This document shows, in pieces, positions 43,546 through 56,602 of a stretch of 64,000 nucleotides of DNA; the stretch's first letter is position 1; the number at the start of each line of letters is the position of its first letter. Source of the DNA: Porphyra umbilicalis (taxonomy: Eukaryota > Rhodophyta > Bangiophyceae > Bangiales > Bangiaceae); contig KV919045.1 in assembly GCA_002049455.2 (NCBI GenBank), positions 1 through 64,000 on the forward strand, given 5' to 3'. Under the pieces are notes generated by a model. That model was not told the origin of the DNA and made no database searches. It saw nothing but the letters and a program-made list of their open reading frames with translations. A program made the translations under genes and the position numbers.

Positions 43546-43903
43546 TTGCAGGGCCACACCGTGCATCCGTTGCGCGAGCCACTGGCTTAGGCGCCGGAGC
43601 TCGGCTGGTGCCCAAAGGGAGCGCGCGGCGGGGACGCCCTGCCGCCGCGCAGAGGTGAAGACGAGGGGCGCGGCAGGCGAAAAAAATAGGAGTGCGTCCA
43701 TGGTACTCACGCTGGGGCGGGGGTGGTCGCTACCTCGACGGTGAGCGCCGCAGCTGCCGACCCCCCCCTCGCAGCCGCGACTCCTCGGCCCGGAGAAGAG
43801 CGACCAGACCCGGCCACCACCACCCTCGCTCACGCACTCGCCTCGCCTCGGTCGGCGAGCAGTGCCGTGTCCCCTCCAATGCACGCTCGCGGCAGACTTG
43901 GGC
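43546..43903. other. Spacer between tandem units and zinc-finger gene B
   Basis: Unique sequence to about 43678, then sequence shared with copy A (34677 onward). No gene is recognised. Confidence 0.4.
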
Positions 43904-46242
43904 TCAACTCAGACGGTCGGCCTGCGGCCAGTGTGCGCGAGAGTGTCGCACGAGGCCGTCCCGAGAGGCAAACCGCGCGCCGCATGTGGGGCAAGGGAAC
44001 CGGCGCTCCCGCTTGTGGACGTTGCGCACATGCTTGTTCCTGTGGCGACCAAGAGAGGGGAAGAGCCACATGCGCAGACGGTGACACGACAGGCGCCGGC
44101 AGCACTCTGTTCCATCCGAGTGTCTCGAGTCAGTGCACGGGACACACAGTACGCCGCGTGGGGGGTGGAGACAATGAATAAAGAACCGCACGAGGGAGCA
44201 CGAGGCCGCCAGAGCGCTCATGACAGGGCACCAACGCACCGGTTGCCTGTCTCGCCAAAACGGCACTCACACAGCGGACACTTAAACGGGCGCTTTCCGT
44301 CATGTACGGTCCGCTCGTGCTTTCTGGAGGGGACGGAGAGGTTGAACGAGGAAGTGAGAACCAGTGCGGCCATCGGGAGGAGTGAAACACAGGGTTGGCA
44401 AGCGAGAAATGGTCAGAATAGGCCCGCAGGTGCTCTCCTCACCTCGCTCACTGTCCGTCAAAGCACGCAGCAGCCGCTGAAGCGACGGGGCTTAAACGCC
44501 TCGGTAGCAAGAGGGCGTCCATGCGCGCCGTCCTGCGCTCCACCGCCAGTCCGCATGGCGGCGGTACTTTGCCATGCGGCTGTAAACCACGTGCCTCAGA
44601 GCGACACCGGCGCAACGGCGGTGGCAGGCCCCAGAGATCAGCTCGCCACCAGCCGGTCGGTCACTCGTCACAAGCGATACCGCGGGAAATATCCACACAC
44701 CTGCAATCTGCAGCCGGTCATTCCCGCGTCGTGCAAAGGGCCCCCACGGCACAGTGCCACCGAGGATGAGCCGACACCCGTGTCGGGGGGGCGGATAAAG
44801 GGCGTGCGGATGCGGGAGGCCGCGACAAGTCAGTCACAGTCATCCGTGTGCGTGCATCAACAAGGCTCATGATGATGGCGGGAGTGGCGAGTATCAAGCC
44901 AGCCGAAAGAATCACCGTCCCGGCAATGAGAAGTGCCTGGTGTCGGCCAGCAGTGGAACCTGCGTGCCCGCTTCGGCGTCGATGCGCTCGGCCTGACGGA
45001 CAACCCACACAGAATACGTAGGTAGAGTTCACATCGGTCATGGAGGCCGGTCTGCCCAACCTTCATCGTCCTCCTCCGGCCCCATACCGACAGTACGCTC
45101 ACTCCTGTCTCGCGGCACGCACAAACATGTTGCACCCGTAGCCAGAGCGAAAGTAGTCCCCACAGAAGCAAGATGAGCGTCACCCCTCCGCACCGGGCGT
45201 GTGCCATCATACCTGACCGGTTTCCAAACGTGTGTCCACACCCTCGGCTGCACGGGACGCGAGCCCTGGCAACTGCTCCTTCACGCAGCTTTGAGCCGCG
45301 TGCGGTGGAAGGCGGGGAAGCAATTCGTCGGCTGCTCAGTGGCAGGCCCCCCCCATCGAGCTCGTTGGTTGTGGTGCGCGCGGGCTCCACACGTTCAGCC
45401 GTGCCGTCGTTGGCCGGCGTCACAGGATCGGATCCACGACGCCGAGACGTTGCTGGTGGAGCTCGCACGCTCGGAGGGCGCACGGAGAGACCACCAGCAA
45501 CGTCGTTCGGTTGGAAACCGTCCGACGGTCGCGACGATGCCAGGAGCAACGGTTGCAAGCGGCGGCCGTCCCTTTGCCGCCCGTTGCACGTTCCTTGCCT
45601 CAGCCGCACTTCCGCCGCGCCGAGGTGCGCAACGGGTGACATGGAAACGGGGCTATCCACGCCAATGCCGCACCATCCCCGACCGCCATCCAACGCCGCC
45701 CCGCCGCCGAGCACGTGGGGTGACGCTGCCCATGGTGCAGACCACTGTCCGACAACCGCATGTGCCGGTGGGGAGCGCGGCGGCGGCGGCTGCTCGACGG
45801 CCGTCGCCCGGCTCGCCGCCCACGCCCGTGCTTCAAGGGCGGCTCGCTGCGCGCGGCCGACACGGGCGCCGCCTTGACAGCCGCCGGAAGACGGGGGAGT
45901 GGGGTCGATCGGGGAGCCACCACGCGCGGGGGGCAAGGCTCGTGGTGCGCCACCAGAGCCTATCCGAGGCGGTGGCGGTAGCAAAACTCGAGGCACAAGA
46001 CTGGGCGGGTCGAGGTCCCGCCACGGTGGATGTCCGCCATTCCCAGAAGTGGGCGCACGTTTTCCATCGAGACACGACGTCGCCGCCCCCAACAGCGGCG
46101 CCGCCGCCTCGTATCCAGGGGGGTGGTGTCTCACGGGCGCTTCCAACCCTCGATGACGGTCCCGGGCCGTCGCCGCGGGGGGTGGCGGGAATTGCAAAAT
46201 AAACTCGAGCGATAGGCGGTGGTCACGGGGGCGCCGCGCCAT
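43904..46242 (-). CDS. C2H2 zinc-finger protein, copy B
   Basis: Paralog of copy A with the same three exons: 46242-45194, 44323-44240 and 44039-43904. Exon lengths are identical to A (1049, 84 and 136 bp), giving 422 residues. Both introns are phase 2; intron 2 is 200 bp. The three fingers are retained, with small changes between the copies (linker DGKRPFK against DGVRPFK, CPLCECRF against CPLCDCRF). The disordered N-terminal part differs by many substitutions and no net length change, which suggests that both copies stayed under coding constraint after duplication. The target is unknown. Confidence 0.75.
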
Positions 46243-48690
46243 TAAGGCGGGGGGGGTCGACCGACGTGGCCCGTCGAAAGAAGGCACGCGCCGCGCAGGT
46301 GTCACCGGAAAAGGTGAGGCGAGGGGCAGAGGCGTCAAGCTCAGTGCGTTGGGTGTTGTGGGCAGGGAGGGGGGGGTGCGCGCCATGTGCGCACGGGCCG
46401 GCGGCGTGCGCAGCAGGACGGCGGCGTCGGGCCAAACGCTATGCTGGCATTCAAGGCTGAGCCCACCGCGTGCCTCGGCCCGCCCGCGTGCATGATGGGA
46501 GTCTGCCGGCTGGCACCGCGAAACGAGGCACGGCACGGCCGGCCGCCGGTCGCTGTTGACCCCTTGGGCCCCCCGCGCATGCCCAAATAAGCACAAAGAG
46601 CACCACTGAGCGAGAGGATGACGTGGGTGCGGTGGCTGTGGCCGTCGGGATTCTTCTGCTCTCCATCAGTAGCCAGCTTTCGAAACAGCTGCCGTGGACA
46701 GCAGTTGCCGCCACGGCCTCAGTTCGGGGAGGCGAGGGCAGCCCACCAGGAACAATACTTTCAGGGGGGGCTTGGCTTTGGAGGGCACGTGAGACACTCG
46801 CAGGGGACTGTCAGCGAGCCGCTGCAGCCCTGCGCTGTGCTCTGCGCCCAGGTCCTCAGCACCACGCGGACGTCTGCAACGAGGGGCTCAAAAAAATAAA
46901 GAAAAAACTTGTTCACAACGCAAGTGAAAATCACTTTGCTGATATTCAGTGATGAATAACACGCTAATCCAATAGCCTCCTCCAACCGCCATTTCCCTCT
47001 TCGCTGTTGAAGCTGGCGGCTATCTCCCGCAGCGAAGAGTCTGCATAGGTGTCCGCCCCCCAGGCCTTTTCTTCCTTTCTCGGGTCCCTTTTCTGCTTGC
47101 ACCCTTTGCTCGTCTGAAGCATGTTGCTCTGCATCCTGTCGCGGAGGCCAAATAGCCATTGATTCCGTTTCACGGTTCACCTTTCCATATATAATGTTTA
47201 ATGTATAGTTAACGTATTCTACTGAGTTTGTAGCTTTGAGGCACGTTTTACTTAAGACTGTCAGGATATTCAACAGGCCAATGAGCGAGGTCGCACCGTC
47301 GCATCACGACGCACGCCTGTGATCTGGCCCAGATGGTAGAGTCGTGCGTCCGCGGTACGCGCCACGGGGTTGGCAGCCGGGCTGCCCTGCTGCTGGAGCC
47401 CAGGAAAACAGACCCACTGCCTCTCTCTTGTGCTCTGCTGCCCGTTTGGGTGCCCTCACAACAGCGCAGCGCGAGCATCGGACGCACGGTAGAGTGGGTC
47501 ACCCCACCTTGTGCGCGGTGGATGGGAACGGTGTGACACTTGCCGCACGTGAGGCTTGTTTGTCAGCTGCTGCGTGTCGCCTCGTTTGGCTTATCATGGC
47601 GGCTTGGCTGTCTCGATCCACAAACATTTCCTGTTGTTTTCTGTTTCGTGCGTCACTGGTGCTGCCCGTGTCAGCGCCTTCCAATGTTCCCTGCCCACCT
47701 CATCTGCCGAACCGCTCCTTTTGACCGCCCCCACCTCGCTCTCTCCTTTTCCTTCTGGTTCTCTGCGAGCCCCTTCCTCTCCATGCCCCCCCCCCCTGCT
47801 GCTCCCGGCAGCATTTTTTTTTGCTGACGCTACTGTGTGCATGGGCTCCCAGGGAGCGAGACAAGACGCCTCCTGCAGCCTCCTCGTCGTTTGGGGTCGT
47901 GATCGGGCTCACCGCTGCTCCCCGGCTGCAACCTTGACACTGGGCGCGCGTGGGCACGCCAACCCAGCCTGCCAATTTTAGTGTACGCCTTCCCCTCCTG
48001 TCGTTGTTCTTCTTTGGCATCCCTGGGTTGCCACCTGTCGTTGCGCCAGACGATGTGCACCCAGACAATCACCGCCGCGGGAGGCCACCTCCAGCTCCGC
48101 CGCTGCAGCCGCTGCCGCCGGCCGTGCCAAAGTCTTCTCTGACTGCCCCCACCGCCGTCCCCGCCGTCACATTGTCGTCCGGTGGCGTTGCGGCGCCGCC
48201 GCCCACCACGATGGCGGGTTGCAGACCTGTCCCCCTCCCACCACCCCCGCTGTGATCGCAGATCAAGAGGCAGGCGACTCGTGGCACGGTGCAGGCGAAG
48301 CAGCGTGGACCGTTGCCGCTGACGCGACAGCGGCCGTCGACGTCGACAGCGCCGCTAGGCGGGCGGAGGCCGACCTCGCCATCTTGAACTTGGCCACGAC
48401 GGCCCCTTACAGTGATACCGCAGGCGGCGAGCGGCGGGCGGCGGCAGCGGTGACAGCGGCGGCGCCGGTGACACCAGAGGCAACCTCCCCGTCGGCGTCA
48501 AACGCAACCTGCCGACGTCGTCTACCGTGGTGCCAGGGGGTATGCTGACCCTTTGATGCGGCGGGCGCTACTACAGCGGCGTCAGTGCCGCTGTGCGAGC
48601 TCCAGCATTCAAGTTCGGCAGCCACAAGATCGTTCCGGAAGTAAGCCGCGTTTCCGGCTTGTCATTGCGGGTAACTTTGAAAATCTGCGC
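46243..48690. other. Remainder of copy B, no confident gene
   Basis: Counterpart of 37229-39706. The possible minus-strand terminal exon is present at 46761-46890 (DVRVVLRTWAQSTAQGCSGS). The Ala/Ser-rich frame seen in copy A is interrupted here. No complete gene could be assembled. Confidence 0.35.
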
Positions 48691-49005
48691 GAACCTTGCT
48701 AAATATCCCCGATATTGCACAAATATCTCGAGTGAGATACCCGGATAATTCAAGTTCCGTACATGATGGACTGTATGCAGCAGATTGGACTTGTCTTGTC
48801 TGAGTTGTTTCTCTCAGCACTAAGTGCCCCATTGATTGACGTCCAGCCACCCGCTGTTGGTCGTTGCGCTGACCGCGGCGCACTGGTGGTGGCTCTGCTG
48901 TCGTCCTGTCCCGGTCGCCTTGCCGGGCTTGCACACGTCTCCGGTCCATTGCCTGTGGCGGCCGACCGCGCATGCCCCGCCGGCTGTGTAGGTGAGCCGT
49001 GTGCG
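48691..49005 (+). promoter_or_regulatory. Upstream region of the clathrin heavy chain gene
   Basis: About 315 bp between the end of the duplication and the clathrin ATG. The first 80 bp are AT-richer (ctaaatatccccgatattgc). No unambiguous TATA box is seen. It should contain the promoter and leader. Confidence 0.4.
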
Positions 49006-52000
49006 ATGGCGTCCAATGATGGCGGTGCGGTGGCGCCGCCCGTCAAGCTGAAACAGGCGTTCTCGGTACGTTGGTCTTTCCGCCCGCCCTTTTTTCCGGC
49101 CTTCTTCCTGCCCCTGTTTTGTCTGTCGCTGTATCCTTGCCGTCGACTGTGTGCCGCACCGCGTCGCGGTTGTCACTCCCGCCCTGATGGTCTGGTGCTC
49201 GGTGCTGAATCGGTGATCTAACCCGCTGCTGCCGCGTTCCCACCGGCCCTCACCAGGTCGCGCTCGACACTGATGTCACGCCGGATTTCGCTCCCAGATG
49301 CTCTCGGTGGGCGTCAGCCCTGCCTCTCTCACCTCGGCGAGCGCTACCCTGTCGTCTGACCGCTACATTGTGGTGCGTGAGGCGGCGCCCAAGCCCGCCC
49401 TCGTCGTCCTCGACACGTCCGCGCCGGAGCGGCCGGTCCGCCGCCCCATCGTTGCGGAAGCGGCGTTGATGAATCCAACCCGGTCGGTCCTTGCCCTCCG
49501 CTCCCCTGCTGGCCTACAGCTCTTCCACTGGACTCGCAAAGCCACCCTCGCGCGGTCGCCGCCGCTCGGCGAGCCGGTCGTGTTTTGGGCATGGATCTCT
49601 GCCGACGTCCTCGCCCTCGTCACCGCCACGAGCGTCTTTCACTGGACGGCCCCGCCGGATGATGCGGCGGACGCGGGGGCGGGGGCGGCCGCGCAGGCCA
49701 CCGCCCCGGAGATGGTGTTTGACCGCCACGCGACGCTCGCGGGTTGCCAAATTGTCAGCTACAAGGCGGATCCCGGCATGACGTGGCTGGCCATCGTTGG
49801 CCTGAGTCCGGCGCCGGGCGGGCAGGGCGTGGCTGGCCGCATTCAGCTGTTCTCAACGACCAAGCAGCTGTCCCAGGTGCTGGAGGGCCACGCCGTGGCG
49901 TTTGCGGCGGTGCCCATCGAGGGCGTCAAGTCGACGCTCTTCCTCTTTGCGGGTTCCCCCAAGGAGGGGGTGCCCCCAAAGCTCCACATTGTGGAGGTTG
50001 GAGCAGAGACGAAGCCCGCCGGCTCCCCGCCGTTTGAGAAGGTGGCTTCGGAGATTTTTCACCCCCCAGAGATGGCCGGCGACTTTCCCATTGGCCTCCA
50101 CATGAGCATCAAGTATCCGACCATCGTGCACCTGGTCACGCGCGGCGGCTACGCGCACGTCTATGAGCTGACCACCGGCGCGTGCGTGTATCAAAACCGC
50201 ATCTGCACGACGACGCCGTTTGCGTCGGCGCCGCACCGCTCGTCGGGGGGTATCATGGCCCTCAACAGGGCCGGTGATGTACTGCTGTTCGCGGTCGCGC
50301 CCGACGCCATCATCCGCTACGTGTTGCGGACTCTGCGCGACCCGCCTCTGGGGGCGCTGCTGGCGTCCCGCAACGGCTTTGCCGGCGCTGACAGCTTCTT
50401 TTCGGACAAGTTTGAGGATGCTATGGAGGATGGTGAATGGCGGGAGGCGGCCATCATTGCGTTTGAATCCCCCGGGGGCGTGCTGCGCTCGCCTGACACC
50501 ATTATGCGCTTCCGCCGCGCCGAAGCGGATGACGAGGGCGCGGTGCCGCCCATCCTCATATACTTCCAGACGCTGCTGTCGCGCGGCGCGCTCAATGCGG
50601 ACGAGACGGTGGCGCTGACGGAGCAGCTGGCGTCGACTGGCAAGCTCGGATTGCTCGAAAAGTGGTTGCGGGAAGACAAGCTCGCCTGCACCGAGACGCT
50701 CGGCGACGCGCTGCGGGCATCGTCGGCGTCGCTCGCGCTCGGCGTATACATCAAGTGCGGCGCACACGCCAAGGTCATCTCGTGCATGGTCGAGGCGGGC
50801 CAGGCTGGCAAGGTCGCCCACTACGCCAAAAAGGTCGGCATGCGTGTGACGGCGATGGAGCTGGCCGAGATGACAGCGGCGATTGACCCGAAGGCTGCCC
50901 TCGAAGTCGCCAACAGCTCGGCCAGCAACGCGCTGGTGCTTGCCGAGGGCTCCAAGAAGAAGGTCGACGTTGTCCAGGTCAACAACATGGTCAACATGTT
51001 TCTCAATAAGGGCATGCTGCAAGAAGCCGTTTCCTACGCCCTCGACGCCCTGAAGGATGAGGACGACGCGGAGAGTAAGGTGCAGACCAAGGTGTTGGCC
51101 ACGTGCCTCACCAACTCGCCCCAACTCGCCGACGCCATCCTCTCGCAGGATGTGTGGCACAAGTTTGAGACGGCTCGCATTGGCATCCTCTGCGAGCGGG
51201 CGGGCCTTTTCCAGCATGCGCTCGAGCTATTCACCGACCTGGCTGACGTTAAGCGGGTTATCACCAACACGCACGTGCTCAACGGAGAGTTCATCGTGCA
51301 CTACTTCGCGACGATTGCCGAGGGCGACCGTGCCGAGGTGATGCAAGAACTCCTGCGTGCGGACGCTCGCGGCAACCTGCGGCTGTGTGTGACGGTTGCG
51401 GCCAAGTACACGGAGTCGATGGGCGGCGCCCGGACGGTCATGCGCATTTTTGACGGGTTGAAGAAGGCGGAGGACGCCCTCTTCTACTATCTCCGTGCCA
51501 TCATTGACACAACCGCAGAGCCTGAGGCCCACTCCCGGTTCATTGAGCTCGCGGTAGACCGCAAGGACTGGGCTGCCGCCGAACGGGTTACACGCATGAG
51601 CGAGCACTATGACCCCGTGCGTATCCGAGATTACATCATTGCCGCTAAGGCGACGGACCCGCGGCCGCTTGTCAACGTGTGCGACCGGTTCGACTTCATC
51701 CCACAGCTGGTATCCCACCTGGTTAAGACCGGCCAACGCAAATTTGTCGATGCGTTTGTGTCGCGCGTCAACCCCCTGCGGTGTCCAGACGTGGTCGGCG
51801 CTCTCATGGACCTCGACGCGGCCACCGAGGCGGACGTGCAACGGATGGTCATGTCGGTCAAGAACATGGTGCCGGTGGAGCCTTTGGTCGCGGCCATTGA
51901 GAGCCGCGGCCGCGTCAAGATGCTGTTGCCTTTCCTGGAGGCTCGAGTCGCGGATGGCAGCACCGACGCGCCTGTCCACACCGCCCTTGGCAAGTGCTAC

Positions 52001-54814
52001 GTTGACGACCGGGGCAACGCCAAACACTTTTTGGAGACCAACCAGTTCTATGACGCGCGCGAGCTGGGGCGCTTCTGCGCAAAGCGTGAGCCGACGCTGG
52101 CTGTCATTGCCTACAGTCGCGGTCAGTGCGACGACGAACTCCTTGCGGTGACCAACGACAACTCGCTCTTCCGGGAGCAGGCATCGTACCTGGTCGATCG
52201 TGCCGACGCGGACCTGTGGGCCAAAGTACTGGCCGAGGACAACCCGTTCCGTAAGCTCGTCATCACGCAGGTCAAGTCCACGGCGCTGCCGGCGTGTGTG
52301 CGGCCAGAGCGTGTGTCGGCGGCGGTCAAGGCCTTCCTAGTTGCCGACTTGCCCGACGTTCTCATTGAGCTGCTGGAACAACTGGTGCTGGCGACGTCCA
52401 ACACGGCGTTCTCTCGCAACGCCAACTTGCAAAACTTGCTCATTCTCACTTCCATCAAGGCCGCTCCCGAGCGGGTGCTTGAGTACGTGCGGCGACTGGA
52501 CAACTACGACGGCAAGGACATTGCACCGGCTTGCGTCGATGCGGAGCACTATGAGGCGGCCTACATCATTTACCAAAAGTTCGATCAGCTGGACGAGGCG
52601 CTCGGCGTGCTGCTCGACCACCTCAAGGACTGGAATCGGGCGACGGACTTCGCGCTGCGGGTCAACGATCCCAACGTCTGGCGGCGGCTCGGAGTGGCGC
52701 AGCTTGAGAGCTGCGTCATTGCCGACGGCATTACAAGCCTCTTGCGTGGGCAGAATGCGTGGGAGGAACACGCCCTTGTCGTCCGTGCCAGCCGCGAGAA
52801 CGAGGAGGAGTCGGGGATGGCCGACTGGAAGGCGGTCATCAAGTTTTGCACGGCCGCCCGCAAGATGCTGTGGCGCAAGCGCCGCGTCGCCGAGGGCGGT
52901 GGCACCGTCGGCGGCGACATGGCGCGGGCGGGCGTCGACTCGGAGCTCCTCTTTGCGCTCTGCTGGCTGGAGCGGCTGACGGACGTCGAGTCCTTCCTCG
53001 GCGGCCGTCACGCGGCGGAGGTGGAAGACGTTGGCGACCGGTGCATGACGCGCGGCGACAAGCTGCGTGATGAGACCGTGGCCGCCGCCGAGAATCCCGC
53101 GTCGCTAGTGCAGCCCGTCGCCCCCGCACGGTCCATCTGGGAGGCGTCTCGCATGCTGTACGCGCATGTGTCGGTGTGGCACAAGCTCGCCAAGGTGCTC
53201 ATCCGCCTCTGCCGCTTCACCGAAGCGGTCGACGCGGCGCGGCAGGCGGACCGGGTGCCCACGTGGCGGCTGGTCGGGTTTGCGTGTCTGGACCACGCCG
53301 AGCTGGCGCTCGTCCGCTCGTCGGCCAAGCGAGCCAAGACAGGGACGTTGGCGTCGGCCGGAAGCACTCTTGCTGGTGGCGTACGGGCCGACGCGGCGGC
53401 ACCCGCACCGTCGGCGAGCGTCCTCGGCAGCGTCAAGCTCATTGACGACGATTCGGCGGTTGGTGGGAAGCGGGCCAGGCGAAAGGCGGATGCAGACAAC
53501 AGCGCGGAGAAGCTCCTTCGCCTCGCGCATCTGTGTTGCTTGCGCCTGGTAATTGAAGAGGCGGAACTGGCGGACGTGGTGGAGGAGTACGAGACATGGG
53601 GGCACTACGACGCGCTGCTTGACCTGCTCGAGGCGGCACTGACGCACGACCGCGCACACTCGGCGCTCTTTACGGAGCTGGGTGTGTTGCTCGCGCGGTA
53701 CCGTCCCGACGGGCTCATGGACCACTGCCGCCTGTGGCACGGCCGCATCCGCCCGAGCCGCGTGGCCGTCGCCGCCGAGGCGTGCCTGCTGTGGGCCGAG
53801 GTGGCATATCTCCAAACGCTGGACAAGGAGTTTGACACCGCCGCGCGGACGGTCATGGCACACAGCGAGTCGGCGTACGAGCGGGGTATGTTCCTCGACC
53901 TACTCGGCAAGGTTGGTGCCCTGGAGGTGATGCACCAGGCCATCGACTTCGTCATTGCGGAGCAGCCGATGGAATTGGCACCTGTGATGAGCGCCCTCGC
54001 TGTGCGCGTCGACAGCTCCCGGGCGGTGCGGCAGTTGCGGCAGGCGCGGCCCGACGTGCTCGGCGAGCTCGGCGCCCTCCCGATGGTCGTCCCGTGGCTT
54101 CTCCGCGTGCAAGCGGATAGCAACGCGCCCGATGTCAACCGGGCGGTCAACGAGGTGTTTGAAGCTGAGGAGAATGTGGACGGCCTGCGGTCGTCGGTCG
54201 AGAACTTTGACGACTTTGACGCGCGGGGGCTGGCGACGCGCCTTGAGGCCCATCCGCTGCTCGAGATGCGCCGCATCGCCGGGCGAGTGTGGGGCAAGAT
54301 TGGCCAACACGAGCGCGCTATGGAGCTCGCCGACCGGGACGGCTTGGACGCGGACGCCATTTCGGTTGTGGCGGTCAGCGAGGACGAGGAGCTCGCGGAG
54401 CGTATCGCGTGGCGCTACGCAACGGGTGGCAAGCGCGAGTGCCTCACCGCCCTGCTGTACGCGTGTTGGGGTTGGCTGAGCGCCGACATTGCTGTCGAGG
54501 TGGGCTGGTCAACTGGCTGTATGCCGTGGGTGACGCCCGCCGTCATCCAGGCGGTGGCCGACGCCGGCGCCCGCCTGACATCTCTGACGGCGGAGCGGGT
54601 GCAGGAGCGAGAGGCCGAGGAGGCGGCGGAGCGGGAGGCCCGCGAGGAAATTTCCGACGACGTGTCGGTGTTGTTGCATGGCCTCGCGCCGCAGCACCAG
54701 CCGCTTATGCTCACCTACCATCAGAATGGTGGCGGCATGGCGGGCGGGCCGGGCTTTGGGGGGGGCGCCGGTGAGGCGGGCGGTGGCGGGCCGCTGATGA
54801 TTGGGTGGCACTGA
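49006..54814 (+). CDS. Clathrin heavy chain
   Basis: Forms the legs of the clathrin triskelion that coats endocytic and trans-Golgi vesicles. A short exon (49006-49065) and a long exon (49298-54814) flank a 232-bp phase-0 intron (TCG|GTACGT, CCCAG|ATG). Splicing gives VKLKQAFSMLSVGVSPASLT, matching the conserved N-terminal beta-propeller start. Diagnostic segments follow: RRPIVAEAALMNPTRSVLAL, VFDRHATLAGCQIVSYKADP, FFSDKFEDAMEDGEWREAA, LLEKWLREDKLACTETLGD, LCERAGLFQHALELFTDL, NLQNLLILTSIKAAPERVL and RLDNYDGKDIAPACVD. The product is 1858 residues against about 1675 in animals. The extra length includes an insert in the proximal leg (about nt 53315-53510) with basic clusters KRAK and KRARRK, and shorter ones before it. 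Near the C-terminus PLMLT replaces the Hsc70-binding QLMLT motif. The tail is Gly-rich. Confidence 0.97.
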
Positions 54815-55274
54815 GCGATGGACGCTGGTTGGCCTCTTGACCAAGCGCCGGTGCCAGGCGGCTGCGTGGAGCTAGCCTCGTCTTGTACATTTTTTTCTCT
54901 TCTATCTGGTTCTCTGTCCTCCTTGATTCTCTTCCCCTTGGTAAACACAATATCTCTTTCACTCAAGGACGGTGCGTGTCGTACAGGGAAAGGCAGCTGT
55001 GAGGTACAGGGAAAGGAAGCTGCGTGAGCGGCGCGCTCTCCTACCGATGCGGCACGAGCGCTTTCTGTGGCACGTGCCGCCAGTGGTACAACTTTCATTT
55101 TTTTTTGTTTCTGTCATGAACCAGGAAGATAACGCTGCCAGGCAGCCATGAGGCGACACCCCTCCTCCCCACTGTACAGACCATGGAGCTGCCTGCTCCG
55201 GTACCTTTCCTCGCCCCCACGGCCCACGACACCCGACACCCGGCGCTCCCAGCGCCCCCCCCCCCCCCCCCCGC
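54815..55274. other. Convergent 3' region of clathrin and MAEA genes
   Basis: About 460 bp. It holds T-rich tracts (54890-54960, 55090-55103), likely 3' UTR of clathrin, and a run of about 15 C at 55256-55272 just beyond the MAEA stop. No gene is recognised. Confidence 0.4.
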
Positions 55275-56602
55275 TCACATGACGTACACCCGGCGGATGC
55301 GGGTGCGCCCCCCCGCCCATCATCCCCCCCCTCTTGCGGGTACTCGTACGTATCGCCTGTGCGCGGGTCGGTAAACACCCCGTCTCCGTGTTCGGCGGCT
55401 TTGAGGATGGCCAACCGCGAGTACACATTCCCGTTTGGCAACAGCAGCGGCAGGTTGTCCGCGTCCATCGGCCGCCGGCTCAGCGCGCACACGAGCGCGG
55501 ACTGCAGGTGGAAGGCGTAGGGCAGGTCCGCCGCGAGGGCGCGCGTCGGCTCGACGCACGCGGGGCAGTCGACATTGTGGCGCACGAGCGTCTCGCCGTC
55601 GCCCGCGAGCACGGGGCGCGCGAGCGGCTCCCCCGCACAGTAGCGCGTCTTGAGCGCCGCCAGCCCCGCCTTGACGGCCGTCGCGAGCGCCGCCACCCGC
55701 GCGAGCCCGTGCAGCGCATAGTAGTCTTCCCGAAACGCGTCGGCCAACTCCCCCCACCGCCCGTCCGCGTACATCTCTGCATACGGCGCGACGGCCGTGT
55801 CGGGCGGGAACGCGAGCAGCGCCATGGCGCGGAGCAGCCGCGGCGTCGCGTGCGGCACGCACCCCGGCACCAGGTGCTTTTTCGCATACGCAATCGCGTC
55901 GGGGAGGCGGCGCCCGCGCACGAGCTCCACAAACACCTGCGTGCGGGCGCGGAGCTCGAGGCGGGAGCCGGCCTTGCCCAACCGCCGCTCGTTGGCGGCG
56001 CACCACTTGAGCAGCGGCCGCGGATCCCGCCGCCCGAGCGCGTCGGTGATGGCCCGCCCGTCGGCGTACGCGTCGAGGTCGACGAGCCACTCGATGCCCG
56101 TCGAGGCCGCCAGCCGCGCGGCGAGACCCGCGTGGCCCCCGCGGCCGAGGTAGTCAACGACGAGGCGCGTGAGGCGGGTGCGCTCCCACGTCCGCCGCGC
56201 CGCAACGGCGGGGGGGGGCACGAGCGACGCGGCGACGGTGTAGGGCGGCTGCCGCGGGCCGTGTTTCGGCGACACCGCCGCGGGGGCGGTGAGGTGGTGC
56301 AGCCGCCGGCGGAGCGTCGTAAACGTGCCGGCGGCGGCGGCCGCCGCGTCGGTGAGGCGCGGCTGCACGGCCCGCAGGCGGGAGGCTGCGTCGCGCAGCG
56401 CGCGTGCGGCGGTGCGGGCGGCGGCGGCTTGGGCGAGGGAGGGGGGGGCGCCGTCGGGGGGGGGGGGGGGGGCTCCCCGCCCGGCGGCGGCGAGCGCCGC
56501 CACGACCGCGTCGAGTTCCTTGTCGACGCGCCGCTTGGTTGAACGGAACTGGCGTTGGAGTTCCTCGGTTGGCACCTTGAGGAGGGGGTGCTCGAGCTCC
56601 AT
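55275..56602 (-). CDS. MAEA/Gid9-like subunit of the CTLH (GID) E3 ubiquitin ligase, frame lost near the C-terminus
   Basis: RING-type subunit of the GID/CTLH ligase. The start MELEHPLLKVPTEELQRQFR aligns with MAEA (YPTLKVPYETLNKRFR). LisH/CTLH-type sequence follows: ERTRLTRLVVDYLGRGGHAG, TGIEWLVDLDAYADGRAI, LLKWCAANERRLGKAGSRLE and RTQVFVELVRGRRLPDAIAY. Then comes the family hallmark RAMALLAFPPDTAVAPYAEM. The RING-like part has CPACVEPTRALAADLPYAFH, LVCALSRRPMDADNLPLLLP and NGNVYS. The main frame runs past TYEYPQEG into Gly-rich sequence, but the expected family ending appears one base off as IRRVYVM-stop at 55275 (MAEA ends KVYIM). One more G in the 7-G run at about 55308-55314 would join them, giving 442 residues. 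I take the frame break as a homopolymer error. Confidence 0.9.

Larger units (their letters stand above)
39960..48690 (+). repeat. Segmental duplication, copy B
   Basis: Direct tandem copy of 32641-39706, longer because of about 1.6 kb between the F-box and zinc-finger genes (42080-43678). That extra sequence includes an N-terminal extension of the F-box gene and three 298-bp tandem units. Confidence 0.85.
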
